Shown here: positions 17,883-27,990 of the stretch, in pieces
Layout: every line of letters begins with the position of its first letter
Position numbering within the stretch: the first letter of the stretch is position 1
Assembly (NCBI GenBank): GCA_949289145.1
Contig: CASEML010000131.1
Span: 1 to 42,916 of the forward strand
Direction of reading: 5' to 3'
DNA: 42,916 bases
DNA from: an uncultured Eubacteriales bacterium
GTDB lineage: Bacteria; Bacillota; Clostridia; Lachnospirales; Lachnospiraceae
Notes under the pieces: model-generated
What the model was told of the DNA's origin: nothing
The model's database searches: none
Seen by the model: the letters and a program-made list of their open reading frames with translations, nothing else
Position numbers and translations under genes: made by a program

Positions 17883-18632
17883 ATGAGATACGAAGAATTT
17901 ACAATTGAAGGAAGAAATGCCTGTATGGAAGCATTTCGCTCCGGAAAAACCATAGACAAGCTGTTTCTTTTGGATGGATGTAAGGATGGACCGATTCTCT
18001 CCATTGTAAGAGAGGCAAAAAAACAAGATACATTCATTCAGTATGTAAAAAAAGAACGCTTAGATCAGATGTCGGAAACAGGAAAACATCAGGGAGTGAT
18101 TGCCTATGCAGCAGCTTATGATTATGCTTCTGTAGAAGATATTTTAGAAAATGCAAAAGCTAAGAATGAGCCGCCATTTATTTTTTTGTTAGATGGCATT
18201 GAAGACCCGCATAATTTAGGCGCAATTATTAGAACTGCTAACTTAGCAGGTGCCCATGGAGTCATTATTCCCAAGCACAGAGCAGCGGGGCTTACTGCTA
18301 CAGTTGCCAAAACTTCAGCAGGGGCATTAAATTATACACCGGTTGCTAAAGTAACCAATCTTGGTAAGACGATTGATGAGTTAAAGGAGCAGGGGATTTG
18401 GTTTGCCTGTGCAGATATGGGGGGTGAGGTGATGTACCGCACCAATTTGACAGGTCCCATTGGTCTGGTGATTGGAAATGAAGGGGAAGGAGTCAGCCGT
18501 CTGGTAAAAGAAAAATGTGATTATATTACCTCAATTCCAATGAAGGGAGATATTGACTCTTTAAATGCATCTGTGGCAGCAGGAGTGCTTGCCTTTGAAA
18601 TTGTAAGACAGCGCCTTGAACAGAACAAATAG
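17883..18632 (+). CDS. rlmB: 23S rRNA 2'-O-methyltransferase of the TrmH/SpoU family
   Basis: A 249-residue SPOUT enzyme, most likely methylating a 23S rRNA guanosine (G2251 in E. coli numbering). The N-terminal substrate-binding domain (about 1-75) starts EFTIEGRNACMEAFRSGKTI. The knotted catalytic domain has motif 1 in LDGIEDPHNLGAIIRTANLAGAHGV-type sequence, motif 2 in GLVIGNEGEGVSRLV, and motif 3 in IPMKGDIDSLNASVAAGV. All motifs are intact. It follows mrnC by 16 bases. The exact target nucleotide is by homology and position only. Confidence 0.93.
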   Translation: MRYEEFTIEGRNACMEAFRSGKTIDKLFLLDGCKDGPILSIVREAKKQDTFIQYVKKERLDQMSETGKHQGVIAYAAAYDYASVEDILENAKAKNEPPFIFLLDGIEDPHNLGAIIRTANLAGAHGVIIPKHRAAGLTATVAKTSAGALNYTPVAKVTNLGKTIDELKEQGIWFACADMGGEVMYRTNLTGPIGLVIGNEGEGVSRLVKEKCDYITSIPMKGDIDSLNASVAAGVLAFEIVRQRLEQNK

Positions 18633-18642
18633 AGGATAACGT

Positions 18643-19242
18643 ATGGGGAGAATAGAAAGAGAAGATGAGGAAATGATCCGGCAGATTCAGGCTGGAAATC
18701 AGGAACTGACGGATTACATTATGGATAAATATAAATATTTGGTGAAAAAGAAAGCAAAAGCAATGTACATTCTTGGTGGCGATAATGATGATTTAATTCA
18801 GGAAGGCATGATTGGTTTATTTAAAGCAATCAGAGATTTTGATTGTGAACAGGATTATAGTTTTTATGCTTTTGCCGAAATTTGTATTGCCAGACAAATG
18901 TACTCTGCCATGAAAGCAGCAGGAAGGCAGAAGCATGCACCATTGAATACCTATGTATCTTTTCATACGACAATAGGTGGTGAGGAGGAAGAAGGAGAAT
19001 TGATGGACGTGCTGAAATCTGTGGAGAAAACGCCGGAAGAACTAGTAATTGGCAGAGAAGATCTGCAGCAGATGGCAGAAATTATTGATCAGAAATTAAG
19101 TGATATGGAGAAAGAAGTTCTGGATTTATATATTTCCGGAATTTCATATAAGGAGATTGCCAGAATACTTGGTAAAAGTGAAAAATCTGTTGACAATGCT
19201 TTGCAGAGAATGAAAGGAAAACTTGCAGACACATTAAAGTAA
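18643..19242 (+). CDS. sigH: RNA polymerase sigma factor SigH (Spo0H type)
   Basis: A 199-residue sigma-70-family factor. Region 2 includes LIQEGMIGLFKAIRDFD and the -10-contacting helix YAFAEICIARQMYSAMKAAGRQKH. Region 4 has the helix-turn-helix ISYKEIARILGKSEKSVDNALQRMK. Sequence and location (cysS-mrnC-rlmB-sigH) match the Firmicutes SigH, which directs early sporulation and, in some species, competence genes. Because comEA/comEC lie nearby, a link is possible but not shown. yacP, usually between rlmB and sigH in Bacillus, is absent. The ATG follows GAGGATAACGT closely. Confidence 0.93.
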   Translation: MGRIEREDEEMIRQIQAGNQELTDYIMDKYKYLVKKKAKAMYILGGDNDDLIQEGMIGLFKAIRDFDCEQDYSFYAFAEICIARQMYSAMKAAGRQKHAPLNTYVSFHTTIGGEEEEGELMDVLKSVEKTPEELVIGREDLQQMAEIIDQKLSDMEKEVLDLYISGISYKEIARILGKSEKSVDNALQRMKGKLADTLK

Positions 19243-19254
19243 AAGGTGATTCAT

Positions 19255-20736
19255 ATGAGTAGAAATGATGATTTTAATTTAATTGACCTTACAGAAAATC
19301 TTGAAAAAAGTACAGAAGAATTGATTCGTGAAGTAAAGACAGAATCAAGGGCTGGAAAATCAGAAATCAACACGGATATGTATCAGGGAAGCCGAAGCCG
19401 TCAGCTGAATACGGATATGTATCAGGGAAGTCAAAGCCGTCAGTTGAATACGGACATGTATGGAGGAAGCCGTGAATTGAATACAGACATGTATGAGAAC
19501 CGGGAGCGGCATTCAGAAAGATATGATAATGTGGAGCAGGAGCTACACAGAGAAGGAAGCAGTAGGAATCAAGGGGAAATACAGCGCGTGAACAAAAACG
19601 AAGGATTACCTCAGAGAAAACGTCAGCCCGTTACAAACAAAAAACAGCAGCAGGAGGACAGAGAAACGGGAAGACAGAAATATCAGCAGGAAGAAAGACG
19701 CAAGAATCCCCGCAAGTCAACAGGAGATGATGAAATGTCGGATAGAGGAAAAGGAAAGAGAAGGTCATCTAAAGCAGGAAGAAAGTTAAAACGAAGAATC
19801 ATAAAAATCCTACTGGTGATTGCTATATTATTTGGACTGGTTTATGGTGCAGTTTATGCTATGGTGGGCAAGGTAGAATATGAAACTATGGAAACGGATT
19901 ATGTTCGTCCGGATGATGTGGAAACTGTAAGTGGTGTAAAGAATATTCTTCTTATAGGTACTGATGCAAGAAGCAGTGATGAAGACGGACGTTCTGACAG
20001 TATGATCGTGTTATCCATCAATACGAAGAAAAACAGAATTGTTATGACATCCATTCTTCGTGACAGTTATGTGGAAATACCAGGTCATGGTTCTAACCGT
20101 ATTAATGCTGCTTATTCTTATGGACAGGAAGATTTATTAATACAGACCATTGAGCAGAATTTTAAAATACCCATTGATTCTTATGTGAAAGTAGATTTCT
20201 TCTCTTTTATCGATATTGTAGATGCAGTAGGTGGAGTGGAAATCGATGTATCTGAGGAAGAAAAAGAGTGGGTGAATGCCTACTTAAATGAAACCAATGA
20301 ATTGTTAGGAGCAGAATTTGGCGATGGCTATTTAACATCCGCAGGAACTCAGACCTTAACGGGAAAGCAGGCATTAAGTTATGCAAGAATCCGATATATT
20401 GGAACTGATTTCCAAAGAACGGAAAGGCAGAGAGAGATTATCACAGCGGTTCTGAATAAAGCTAAGACTATGGGTCCTACTGCCATCACAAAATTAATGA
20501 ATTCTGTTTTGCCAAATGTGAAAACAAATATGAAACATTCAGAGTTGACCTTACTAGCCATGAAATCTATATTGTATATGGGCTACGATATGCAGCAGAT
20601 TCATCTTCCGGCAGATGGTACGTGGGAAAATGCTACCATTAGCGGTATGTCTGTATTACAGTTAGATTTTGAAGCAAACATTGCGGCATTTAAAGAAGCT
20701 GTTTATGGAGATGGTGTAAAAGAATCAGAAGAATAG
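19255..20736 (+). CDS. LytR-CpsA-Psr (LCP) family cell-wall ligase
   Basis: A 493-residue membrane protein that probably attaches teichoic acid or polysaccharide to peptidoglycan from an undecaprenyl-phosphate carrier. The cytoplasmic N-terminus of about 180 residues is hydrophilic, very basic and low-complexity, and begins with a tandem NTDMY repeat. One transmembrane helix follows at about 181-203. The LCP domain has NILLIGTDARSSDEDGRSDSMI, the Arg motif in TSILRDSYVEIPGHGSNRINAAY, and LSYARIRYIGTDFQRTERQREI, all typical catalytic and polyprenyl-binding regions. ATG at 19255 is chosen because AAAGGTGA lies 5 bases upstream; GTG at 19246 is weaker. It follows sigH by 12 bases and ends at a strong terminator. 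Confidence 0.92.
   Translation: MSRNDDFNLIDLTENLEKSTEELIREVKTESRAGKSEINTDMYQGSRSRQLNTDMYQGSQSRQLNTDMYGGSRELNTDMYENRERHSERYDNVEQELHREGSSRNQGEIQRVNKNEGLPQRKRQPVTNKKQQQEDRETGRQKYQQEERRKNPRKSTGDDEMSDRGKGKRRSSKAGRKLKRRIIKILLVIAILFGLVYGAVYAMVGKVEYETMETDYVRPDDVETVSGVKNILLIGTDARSSDEDGRSDSMIVLSINTKKNRIVMTSILRDSYVEIPGHGSNRINAAYSYGQEDLLIQTIEQNFKIPIDSYVKVDFFSFIDIVDAVGGVEIDVSEEEKEWVNAYLNETNELLGAEFGDGYLTSAGTQTLTGKQALSYARIRYIGTDFQRTERQREIITAVLNKAKTMGPTAITKLMNSVLPNVKTNMKHSELTLLAMKSILYMGYDMQQIHLPADGTWENATISGMSVLQLDFEANIAAFKEAVYGDGVKESEE
19369..19500 (+). repeat. In-frame tandem repeat in the LCP gene
   Basis: Units of 39 bases start at 19369 and 19408. A 33-base unit starts at 19447 and a partial unit at 19480. 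They encode NTDMYQGSRSRQL, NTDMYQGSQSRQL, NTDMYGGSREL and NTDMYENRERH. Because the period is a multiple of three, gain or loss of units would keep the frame. Confidence 0.9.
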
Positions 20737-20769
20737 AAAAATAACGGTAGTTTATCTACCGTTATTTTT
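20737..20769 (+). terminator. Strong intrinsic terminator after the LCP gene
   Basis: A perfect 14-bp stem (20737-20750 with 20756-20769) has a TTTAT loop and A-run/T-run flanks. It closes the sigH-LCP transcript and could work on both strands. Confidence 0.9.
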
Positions 20770-20795
20770 GCATAAATGATAAGAGAAGGTGAAAT

Positions 20796-23700
20796 ATGGG
20801 ATTACAATTTGTTATAGGACAGTCTGGTTCGGGAAAGTCACATTATTTATATGAACAAATAATAAAGAAATCAATAGAAACCCCAAAAGAAAACTTTATT
20901 TTTATTGTACCGGAGCAGTCAACTCTGCAAACAGAAATGGAACTGGTGAAGCGCCATCCAAATGGTGGGATTATGAATATTGAAGTGCTGAGCTTTGCAA
21001 GATTGGCGTACAATATTATGGAAGAAACAGGAACGTTAAATTTGCCAACATTGGATGATTTAGGAAAAAGTCTGCTGATCCGAAAAGTGGCAAATGACAG
21101 CAAAAATCACTTTAAAGTGATAGGAAATGAATTAAAGAAGACTGGATATATCAATGAAGTAAAGTCTGTAATTTCGGAATTTATGCAGTATGGAATAATG
21201 CCGGAACATGTAGAGAAAATGGAAGGCATGTTTGAAAATAGAAAATTGCTGCAATATAAATTACAGGATATTAAAAAAGTATATGAAAGCTTTGAAGAAT
21301 ATCGTAAGGAGAAGTATATTACTTCCGAAGAGTTGCTTAAAGTATTGGCAGGAGTGATAGAAAAGTCGGGAAAAATAAAAAACAGTACCATTGTATTGGA
21401 TGGATATACCGGATTTACTCCAGTACAGATAGAAGTGTTGGAAAAGTTGTTGTTTTATGCCAGAAAAGTTATGGTTTCGATAACTTTAGGATATGGGGAA
21501 AATATAGAAAAAGAGCCAAAACCTTATGAATTGTTTTATATGAGCAAAGTGATGGCACAAACCTTAGCTAAACTGGCAAAAGAGCAGGGAATACAAAGAG
21601 AAAATGATATTCGGCTCCATGAAAAACAAGTAAAGCGTTATGAAAAAAATCCCCCTATGGCATTTTTGGAGCAGAATTTTTTCCGTTATCAAAAGAAAAT
21701 ATATGAGCAGCCACAGAATGCGGTCAGTATTCATGCAGCGGTAAATCCATGTGAAGAATTGGAATTTTGCGCCAGAGAAATAGTGAAACTTACCAGAAAA
21801 GGTTATTATTACAAAGACATAGCTATGATTGCCGGCGATACAGAAGAATATATGGGATATGTTGAAAAAATATTTGCAAAATATGATATTCCTGTATTTA
21901 TGGACGCCAAAAGACCTTTAATGAATAATGTACTGATAGAATTTATCCGGTCAGCCTTGGAAGTAGTATTGCAGGATTTTAAATATGAAAACGTTTTCCG
22001 TTTTTTAAAAACAGGATTTCATAATTTTACATGGGAAGAAATCGACATTTTAGAAAACTATGTTCGAGCTAATGGAATCCGCGGTATAAAAAAATACCGG
22101 GAAAAGTGGGTACGTCCATTGAAAAATATGGATGCAGAGCAGTTAGAGGAAGTAAATGGATTGCGGGAAAAACTGCTTTCTTATTTTATGTTTGAAGACT
22201 TTTATAAACGTATGCGCAGCAAAAAAACATCCGTAACAGAAAAGACAATGTGCCTATACCATTTTTTATGTCAGTTTGAAGTTGCGAAACAGTTAGAAGC
22301 ATACGAAGAGTTTTTTGAAAATCAGGGAGATCCCTCTTTGGCGAAAGAATATCGTCAGGTTTACGAAAAAGTTATGCAGGTACTGGAAGAAATGGTAGAG
22401 CTTCTTGGGGAAGAACGCATAAGTTTAGAGGATTATCGGGATGTTTTAGAGTCAGGTGCCGGAGAAGTGCGGATCGGAATTATTCCTGCAGGTACGGATG
22501 TGGTCACCATAGGAGAACTGGAGCGCAGCCGTCTAGAGCATGTGAAAGTACTGTTTGTGCTGGGAGTCAATGATGGAAAAATACCGAAAAAAGCCATCAG
22601 TAAAGGTGTTTTTTCAGAGTTGGAGCGGGAAGAAATGTACCGTAAGGATATTGTATTGGCACCCACAGTAAAAGAGCAGTCATTTATGCAGCGTTTTTAT
22701 CTTTACATGCAGTTAACAAAGCCAAAGGATTTTCTTTATCTTTCTTATGCAACAATGAACCAGAAGGGGGAAAGTCTCCGTCCTTCCTACCTAATCCAGC
22801 ATTTTTTAAAAATGTATCCTGGAATGTCTGTGACAGAGGAGAATGTTCAGGAACTTAAGAATTACTTATATACTCCGAAGAATGCACTGGATTTTCTGGC
22901 GGAAGGATATGCTGATTATCGGGCAGGAGAAGAAAATGTTACTTGGCAGGCCTTGTATCAGTGGTACATGGAGCAGGAAGATTATAAAGAGATGGTTCAA
23001 CGTTTGAATCAGGCGTGTTTTTATGGTAATTATGAAACAGAGATAGGAAAGGCGGCAGCTCATGCCCTATATGGAACTACGCTGACTAACAGTGTTACCA
23101 GGTTGGAAAAGTATGCCCAATGCTCTTATGCTCATTTTCTCTTATATGGCTTGCAGCTGAAAGAAAGAGAAGAGTATAAATTTGCAGAGGTAGATTTGGG
23201 AAATGTGCTGCATTTGGCACTGGAATTATTTTCCAAACAAATGGAAGAAAGCAGTTATAGCTGGTTTGACCTTCCAAATGAGTTAATGGAGGAATGGGCA
23301 GACAAGGCCATAGAGGAAAGTGTGATTCAATATGGGAATACAGTGCTGTTTCAGACAGAGCGTGACAAATACAAGATGCACAGAGCAAAACAGCTGATGC
23401 AAACCACTGTCGCCACATTAAGTACGCAGCTTCGCAAGGGAAAATTTATCCCCAAAAACTATGAACTTGGTTTTTCTGTTGCCACCGATATGGAGGAAGT
23501 TACTATTGCTTTGTCAGAGGAAGAAAAATTGAAATTAAAGGGACGAATTGACCGTGTAGACACCTTTGAAGATGAAACCAATGTTTATGTAAAAGTAATT
23601 GATTACAAATCAGGAAATACAAGCTTCAATATAGCAGCCCTGTATCACGGATTACAGTTACAGCTGGTGCTTTATATGGATGCAGCATTGAAAAGTATTC

Positions 23701-24239
23701 AGAAGGGAACAGATAAAAAGGTAACACCGGCAGGAATATTCTATTATAATATTGATAATCCAATGGTGGATGGTGAACCGGGAGATACGTCAGAAACCAT
23801 AGATAAAAAAATCAAAGAAAAACTCCGTATGAATGGGCTGGTAAATAACAGGGAAGAAGTGATTCGGCTGTTAGATGCAGAGTTTGAAAAAAAATCAGAA
23901 GTGATACCAGTAACCAAAAATAAGGATGGTAGTCTGTCAAAATCATCTAAAGTTGTGGGGGAACAGGAATTTTCTATGTTGATGGATTTTGTGAATAAAA
24001 AGATTGTATCTTTAGGACAGGGCATTTTATCGGGAGATGTGAGCATTGATCCTTATGAAATGGATAACAAAACAGCATGTGATTACTGCACATTAAAAGG
24101 TGTCTGTGGATTTGACAAAAAGCTGCCGGGTTACCGGTATAGGAAACTCCAGAAATTTTCACAGGAGGAAATATTAAAAAAAATAAGAGGTGAAGAAAAT
24201 GGCGATGAATTTTACAGAGGATCAGCAAAGAGTAATTGA
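20796..24239 (+). CDS. addB: AddB, helicase-nuclease subunit B
   Basis: An 1147-residue subunit of the AddAB complex, which resects double-strand breaks for recombination and degrades foreign linear DNA. The N-terminus has a Walker A motif GQSGSGKSHYL and a UvrD-like fold largely used for Chi recognition in this subunit. The C-terminal RecB-type nuclease shows VKVIDYKSGNTSFN. An iron-sulfur cluster is indicated by one Cys in QCSYAHF (about residue 775) and three in CDYCTLKGVCGF (about 1094-1103). Length is normal. The ATG follows GAGAAGGTGAAAT. The gene overlaps addA by about 40 bases, a usual arrangement. No clear promoter is visible in the 26 bases after the upstream terminator. Confidence 0.95.
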   Translation: MGLQFVIGQSGSGKSHYLYEQIIKKSIETPKENFIFIVPEQSTLQTEMELVKRHPNGGIMNIEVLSFARLAYNIMEETGTLNLPTLDDLGKSLLIRKVANDSKNHFKVIGNELKKTGYINEVKSVISEFMQYGIMPEHVEKMEGMFENRKLLQYKLQDIKKVYESFEEYRKEKYITSEELLKVLAGVIEKSGKIKNSTIVLDGYTGFTPVQIEVLEKLLFYARKVMVSITLGYGENIEKEPKPYELFYMSKVMAQTLAKLAKEQGIQRENDIRLHEKQVKRYEKNPPMAFLEQNFFRYQKKIYEQPQNAVSIHAAVNPCEELEFCAREIVKLTRKGYYYKDIAMIAGDTEEYMGYVEKIFAKYDIPVFMDAKRPLMNNVLIEFIRSALEVVLQDFKYENVFRFLKTGFHNFTWEEIDILENYVRANGIRGIKKYREKWVRPLKNMDAEQLEEVNGLREKLLSYFMFEDFYKRMRSKKTSVTEKTMCLYHFLCQFEVAKQLEAYEEFFENQGDPSLAKEYRQVYEKVMQVLEEMVELLGEERISLEDYRDVLESGAGEVRIGIIPAGTDVVTIGELERSRLEHVKVLFVLGVNDGKIPKKAISKGVFSELEREEMYRKDIVLAPTVKEQSFMQRFYLYMQLTKPKDFLYLSYATMNQKGESLRPSYLIQHFLKMYPGMSVTEENVQELKNYLYTPKNALDFLAEGYADYRAGEENVTWQALYQWYMEQEDYKEMVQRLNQACFYGNYETEIGKAAAHALYGTTLTNSVTRLEKYAQCSYAHFLLYGLQLKEREEYKFAEVDLGNVLHLALELFSKQMEESSYSWFDLPNELMEEWADKAIEESVIQYGNTVLFQTERDKYKMHRAKQLMQTTVATLSTQLRKGKFIPKNYELGFSVATDMEEVTIALSEEEKLKLKGRIDRVDTFEDETNVYVKVIDYKSGNTSFNIAALYHGLQLQLVLYMDAALKSIQKGTDKKVTPAGIFYYNIDNPMVDGEPGDTSETIDKKIKEKLRMNGLVNNREEVIRLLDAEFEKKSEVIPVTKNKDGSLSKSSKVVGEQEFSMLMDFVNKKIVSLGQGILSGDVSIDPYEMDNKTACDYCTLKGVCGFDKKLPGYRYRKLQKFSQEEILKKIRGEENGDEFYRGSAKSN

Positions 24240-27200
24240 TACTGCTGGTAAAAATATTTTGGTGTCCGCCTCTGCCGGTTCCGGAAAAACTGCAGTTCTT
24301 GTGGCAAGAATCATGAAAAAGGTGTGTGAGGAAGGAGTGGATATTGACCGCCTCCTGATCGTGACCTTTACCAATGCGGCGGCAGCAGAAATGCGTGAGC
24401 GTATTCACAATGCCTTGATGGAGCGAATAGAAGAAGAACCGGAAAATGAGCATTTGCAGCGGCAGCTGGTGCTGTTAATGAATGCTCACATCACTACAAT
24501 ACATAGTTTTTGCCTCTATTTGGTAAGAAATCATTTTGAAATGGTAGATATCGATCCATCCTTCCGTCTCGGGGACGAAGGGGAAATGAAACTTTTAAGA
24601 CATGACATACTGGATGAAATGCTGGAGGAATACTATAGGGAGGGCAGAGAAGACTTTTTAGAGATGATAGAAGCAATGACTTCCCAAAGAAAAGATGAGA
24701 CTATAAAAGAGTATGTGTTGAGCATTTATGAATTTGCCATGAGTTATCCCTGGCCCAAGGAGTGGCTGGAAAAAGCCAGAGCACAGTATAAATGTGAAGA
24801 TCTTAACAATTTAGATTGGATCTGTTTTCTGATAGAGGATGTGAATAAAACGTTGTCTGATGTAAAACAGGAAATACTGCGTGCTATGGAAATCGTCAAT
24901 CTTCCCGATGGTCCATATATGTATGGAGAGGCATTAGACAGCGATCTGAAACTACTTACTATGTTAGAAAAGGCAGAAAATTATGAAGAAAAGCAGGAAA
25001 AATTTCAAAACCTTACTTTTGCTGCATTGTCAAGAAAAAGGGACAGCTCTGTATCAGAAGATAAAAAGGAGCAGGTAAAATCCATACGTGACAAGGTAAA
25101 AAAGAATCTAAAGGAAATCAAAGAACAATATTTTTATGAAAATCCGGAAATTCTAGTACAGCAAATTGCCAAGGCAGGGAAGTTGGTCGCTATGCTTACC
25201 GAGTTTACGGAAAATTTTATAGATAGATATGGGCAGGCAAAGCGAGAAAAAACGCTGGTGGATTTCAATGACTTAGAACATTTTGCTATTCATATCTTAA
25301 TGGACGAGAATAAAGAGTACACTAATGTGGCAAAGGAGCTGCAGGAATATTTTTATGAGATTATGACAGATGAATATCAGGACAGTAATTTGGTACAGGA
25401 AATTATTCTGACTGGGGTTTCAAAACAGCCATGCGGCGGAAGTAATATGTTTATGGTAGGAGATGTGAAGCAGGGGATTTATCGTTTCCGTCTGGCAAGA
25501 CCGGAGCTTTTTATGGAAAAGCATGATACGTATTGTAAGGAGGAAGTAGAAGATTCGGTGCGAATCGATCTGCATAAAAATTTTCGAAGCCGCAATAACG
25601 TAATTAAAACAGTTAATTTCATATTTGCACAGCTGATGCGGAAAGAACTTGGAAATATTTCCTATGACGAAACAGAAGCCTTGTTTTTAGGAGCACAGTA
25701 CGAAGAAAAACAGGATATGAATTATGAGACAGAGCTTTTGCTTGTGGATACGGCAGGAGAAGAAGAGATTAAGCTTGCGCAGGAAGAAGAATACGCCAAG
25801 ATAGAGCTGGAGGCCAGAATGATTGCAGAACGCATCAAAAAGTTTGTGGCAGAAGAATATGTTTATGATAAAAGAGAGAAGACTTTCCGTAAGGCAGCTT
25901 ACGGGGATATTGTCATTTTGTTGAGGACCATGCGGGGATATGCAGAAAATATCAGTGAGGTATTGAAAGAATACGATATTCCCGTCATGATCACCTCAAG
26001 GACAGGATATTTTGCCACCATTGAGGTGCAGACAGTATTAAATATGCTTGCGGTAATTGATAATCCCAAGCAGGATATTCCGCTGGCAGCAGTGCTGAGT
26101 TCACCAATAGGAAATCTGTCTGCATTTGATATGGCAGAAATAAAAAGCTGCTATCATGATCTTTCTTTCGAACAGGCAGTGTCTGCTTATGCAGAGGAAG
26201 GGACAAATAAAGGAATTAAAAAGAAATTGTGTAATTTTTTTGAATTATTAAAAAAAATTAGAAAAATGGTTCCATATACCCCTATTCACACCATAATCGA
26301 AAATGTTTTGGAACTGAGCGGCTATTTACATTATGTGACTGCCATGCCGGGGGGAAGTCAAAGGCGGGGGAATTTAGAAATGCTTATTGAAAAGGCAGTG
26401 GCATATGAGAAAAGCAGTTACAGTGGATTGTTTCAGTTTATACGTTACATGGAGCAACTGAAAAAATATGATGTGGATTTTGGAGAAGCAGCTTCCAAAG
26501 AAAATTCTGAAAACGCTGTAAAAATTATGAGTATCCATAAAAGTAAAGGTTTAGAATTTCCTATTGTATTTGTATCTGCTACAAGTAAACAATTTAATCT
26601 GCAGGATACAAAAGCCAAAGTGTGCTTGGATTTAGACTTCGGTATTGGTGTGGACAGCTATGACTTGAAACAGCGTGTGAAAAATCCTACACTGTTAAAA
26701 AAAATAATTGCAAGAAAACAGAAGTTAGAAACAGTTGCAGAGGAGCTTCGTGTTTTATATGTGGCATTAACCAGAGCAGAGGAAAAATTAGTGATTACCG
26801 GCGTATTAGATGACATGGAGAAAAAATTAAAGGAATACGAAATGTTATCTGGTATGCAGGACAATTTTTTGTCTTATCGTATGTTAAGTACTACCAGTAA
26901 TTATTTAGACTGGATTTTGCAGGCAGTATACCGCCACAGTTCTATGAAGGAAATAGAAGAAAACTATGAACTTGCCACTTACAAGGGAGAACCTTTGTAT
27001 AACAATGATGTTTTACTGGGAATTCAGGTATATGGTTTTGGTGATATTGTGGAACAATTGAAATATCGCCATGGGGAAAATGAAATTAAGAGTAGAGAGC
27101 TCCGGTTTTCCATACAGGATGAAGAAGCTTTTGCACAGGCAAAAGAAGAAATTACACAAAAATTTGCCGTCGGTTACCTACATGAAAAACATGAAAATAT

Positions 27201-27858
27201 TCATTCTAAAATCAGTGTTTCTGAATTAAAAGAGTCAGCGTTAAAAAAGGTAGTGGAGGAAGAGATAATAGAAAGAATATTTGAAACCCATAGTAAAGAA
27301 CCATATATTCCTGCTTTCATTAGAAAAACGGAAGAAAAGGTCAGTGGTACGGCAAGAGGTAACGCTTATCATAAAATAATGGAGTTAACGGCTTACAGAA
27401 AAATAGAGGGAGAGGAACAATTAAAGCAGGTGCTGGAATCTGTAATACAAGCTGGAAAAATGACAAAAGAACAGGTAGAATTATTGTCAATTTCTAAGCT
27501 TATGACATTTTTTCAATCTCCATTGGCAGAACGTATGCAAAAAGCAGAGAAGCAGGGAAAGTTATATAGAGAACAGCCATTTTTAAGAGGAATGGATGTT
27601 TCAGAAGTATATCATAAGCCTTATCAGGAAAAGGAAACTATATTGATTCAGGGAATTATAGATGCTTTTTTTGAAGAAGACGACGGTATTGTGTTGGTGG
27701 ACTATAAAACGGATCGGGTAAACAGTGGGCAGGAGCTGGCTGAACGGTATCAGGAACAGCTTGTGCAATATGCACAAGCTTTAGAAACCCTAAAAAAAAG
27801 GAAAGTTAAGGAAAAAATATTATATTCATTCCACTTGGGTGAAATTGTTTGTATATAA
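24199..27858 (+). CDS. addA: AddA, helicase-nuclease subunit A
   Basis: A 1219-residue motor subunit of AddAB with both helicase and nuclease activity. The N-terminus MAMNFTEDQQRVID is typical. Walker A is ASAGSGKTAVLVARI, Walker B-type VMTDEYQDSN-like sequence is seen as MTDEYQDSNLVQ, and later helicase motifs include VGDVKQGIYRFRLA, IMSIHKSKGLEFPIVF and RVLYVALTRAEEKL. The C-terminal nuclease has GTARGNAYHKIMEL and VLVDYKTDRVN. All catalytic motifs are intact. ATG at 24199 follows AGAGGTGA (24186-24193); GTG at 24190 is an alternative. The start overlaps addB, so translation is probably coupled. Confidence 0.96.
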   Translation: MAMNFTEDQQRVIDTAGKNILVSASAGSGKTAVLVARIMKKVCEEGVDIDRLLIVTFTNAAAAEMRERIHNALMERIEEEPENEHLQRQLVLLMNAHITTIHSFCLYLVRNHFEMVDIDPSFRLGDEGEMKLLRHDILDEMLEEYYREGREDFLEMIEAMTSQRKDETIKEYVLSIYEFAMSYPWPKEWLEKARAQYKCEDLNNLDWICFLIEDVNKTLSDVKQEILRAMEIVNLPDGPYMYGEALDSDLKLLTMLEKAENYEEKQEKFQNLTFAALSRKRDSSVSEDKKEQVKSIRDKVKKNLKEIKEQYFYENPEILVQQIAKAGKLVAMLTEFTENFIDRYGQAKREKTLVDFNDLEHFAIHILMDENKEYTNVAKELQEYFYEIMTDEYQDSNLVQEIILTGVSKQPCGGSNMFMVGDVKQGIYRFRLARPELFMEKHDTYCKEEVEDSVRIDLHKNFRSRNNVIKTVNFIFAQLMRKELGNISYDETEALFLGAQYEEKQDMNYETELLLVDTAGEEEIKLAQEEEYAKIELEARMIAERIKKFVAEEYVYDKREKTFRKAAYGDIVILLRTMRGYAENISEVLKEYDIPVMITSRTGYFATIEVQTVLNMLAVIDNPKQDIPLAAVLSSPIGNLSAFDMAEIKSCYHDLSFEQAVSAYAEEGTNKGIKKKLCNFFELLKKIRKMVPYTPIHTIIENVLELSGYLHYVTAMPGGSQRRGNLEMLIEKAVAYEKSSYSGLFQFIRYMEQLKKYDVDFGEAASKENSENAVKIMSIHKSKGLEFPIVFVSATSKQFNLQDTKAKVCLDLDFGIGVDSYDLKQRVKNPTLLKKIIARKQKLETVAEELRVLYVALTRAEEKLVITGVLDDMEKKLKEYEMLSGMQDNFLSYRMLSTTSNYLDWILQAVYRHSSMKEIEENYELATYKGEPLYNNDVLLGIQVYGFGDIVEQLKYRHGENEIKSRELRFSIQDEEAFAQAKEEITQKFAVGYLHEKHENIHSKISVSELKESALKKVVEEEIIERIFETHSKEPYIPAFIRKTEEKVSGTARGNAYHKIMELTAYRKIEGEEQLKQVLESVIQAGKMTKEQVELLSISKLMTFFQSPLAERMQKAEKQGKLYREQPFLRGMDVSEVYHKPYQEKETILIQGIIDAFFEEDDGIVLVDYKTDRVNSGQELAERYQEQLVQYAQALETLKKRKVKEKILYSFHLGEIVCI

Positions 27859-27959
27859 TTTTGTATTTTTGAAAAAATCGTTAAATAATAAACAAAAACT
27901 ATAAAACAAGAAGTTATTATTCTTGTAAAATATTGGGAATGGATTTATTTCATAAGATT

Positions 27960-27968
27960 TGATAAAAT
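27960..27968 (+). promoter_or_regulatory. Extended -10 promoter candidate for the Tad-like operon
   Basis: TGA-TAAAAT (27960-27968) matches an extended -10 element (TGn plus hexamer). The -35 position (about 27940-27945, TGGATT) is weak. A transcript from here would have a leader of about 150 bases before the ATPase gene. A similar TGA-TAAAAT occurs upstream of the LPFTG adhesin gene at 37024-37032. Confidence 0.4.
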
Positions 27969-27990
27969 GCTCTTGTAAGAAATCTTAGCA

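Noticed and set aside
19369-19500. CRISPR-like array
   Set aside because: The repeat is in frame inside a gene, the units are contiguous with no spacers, and no cas genes are present.
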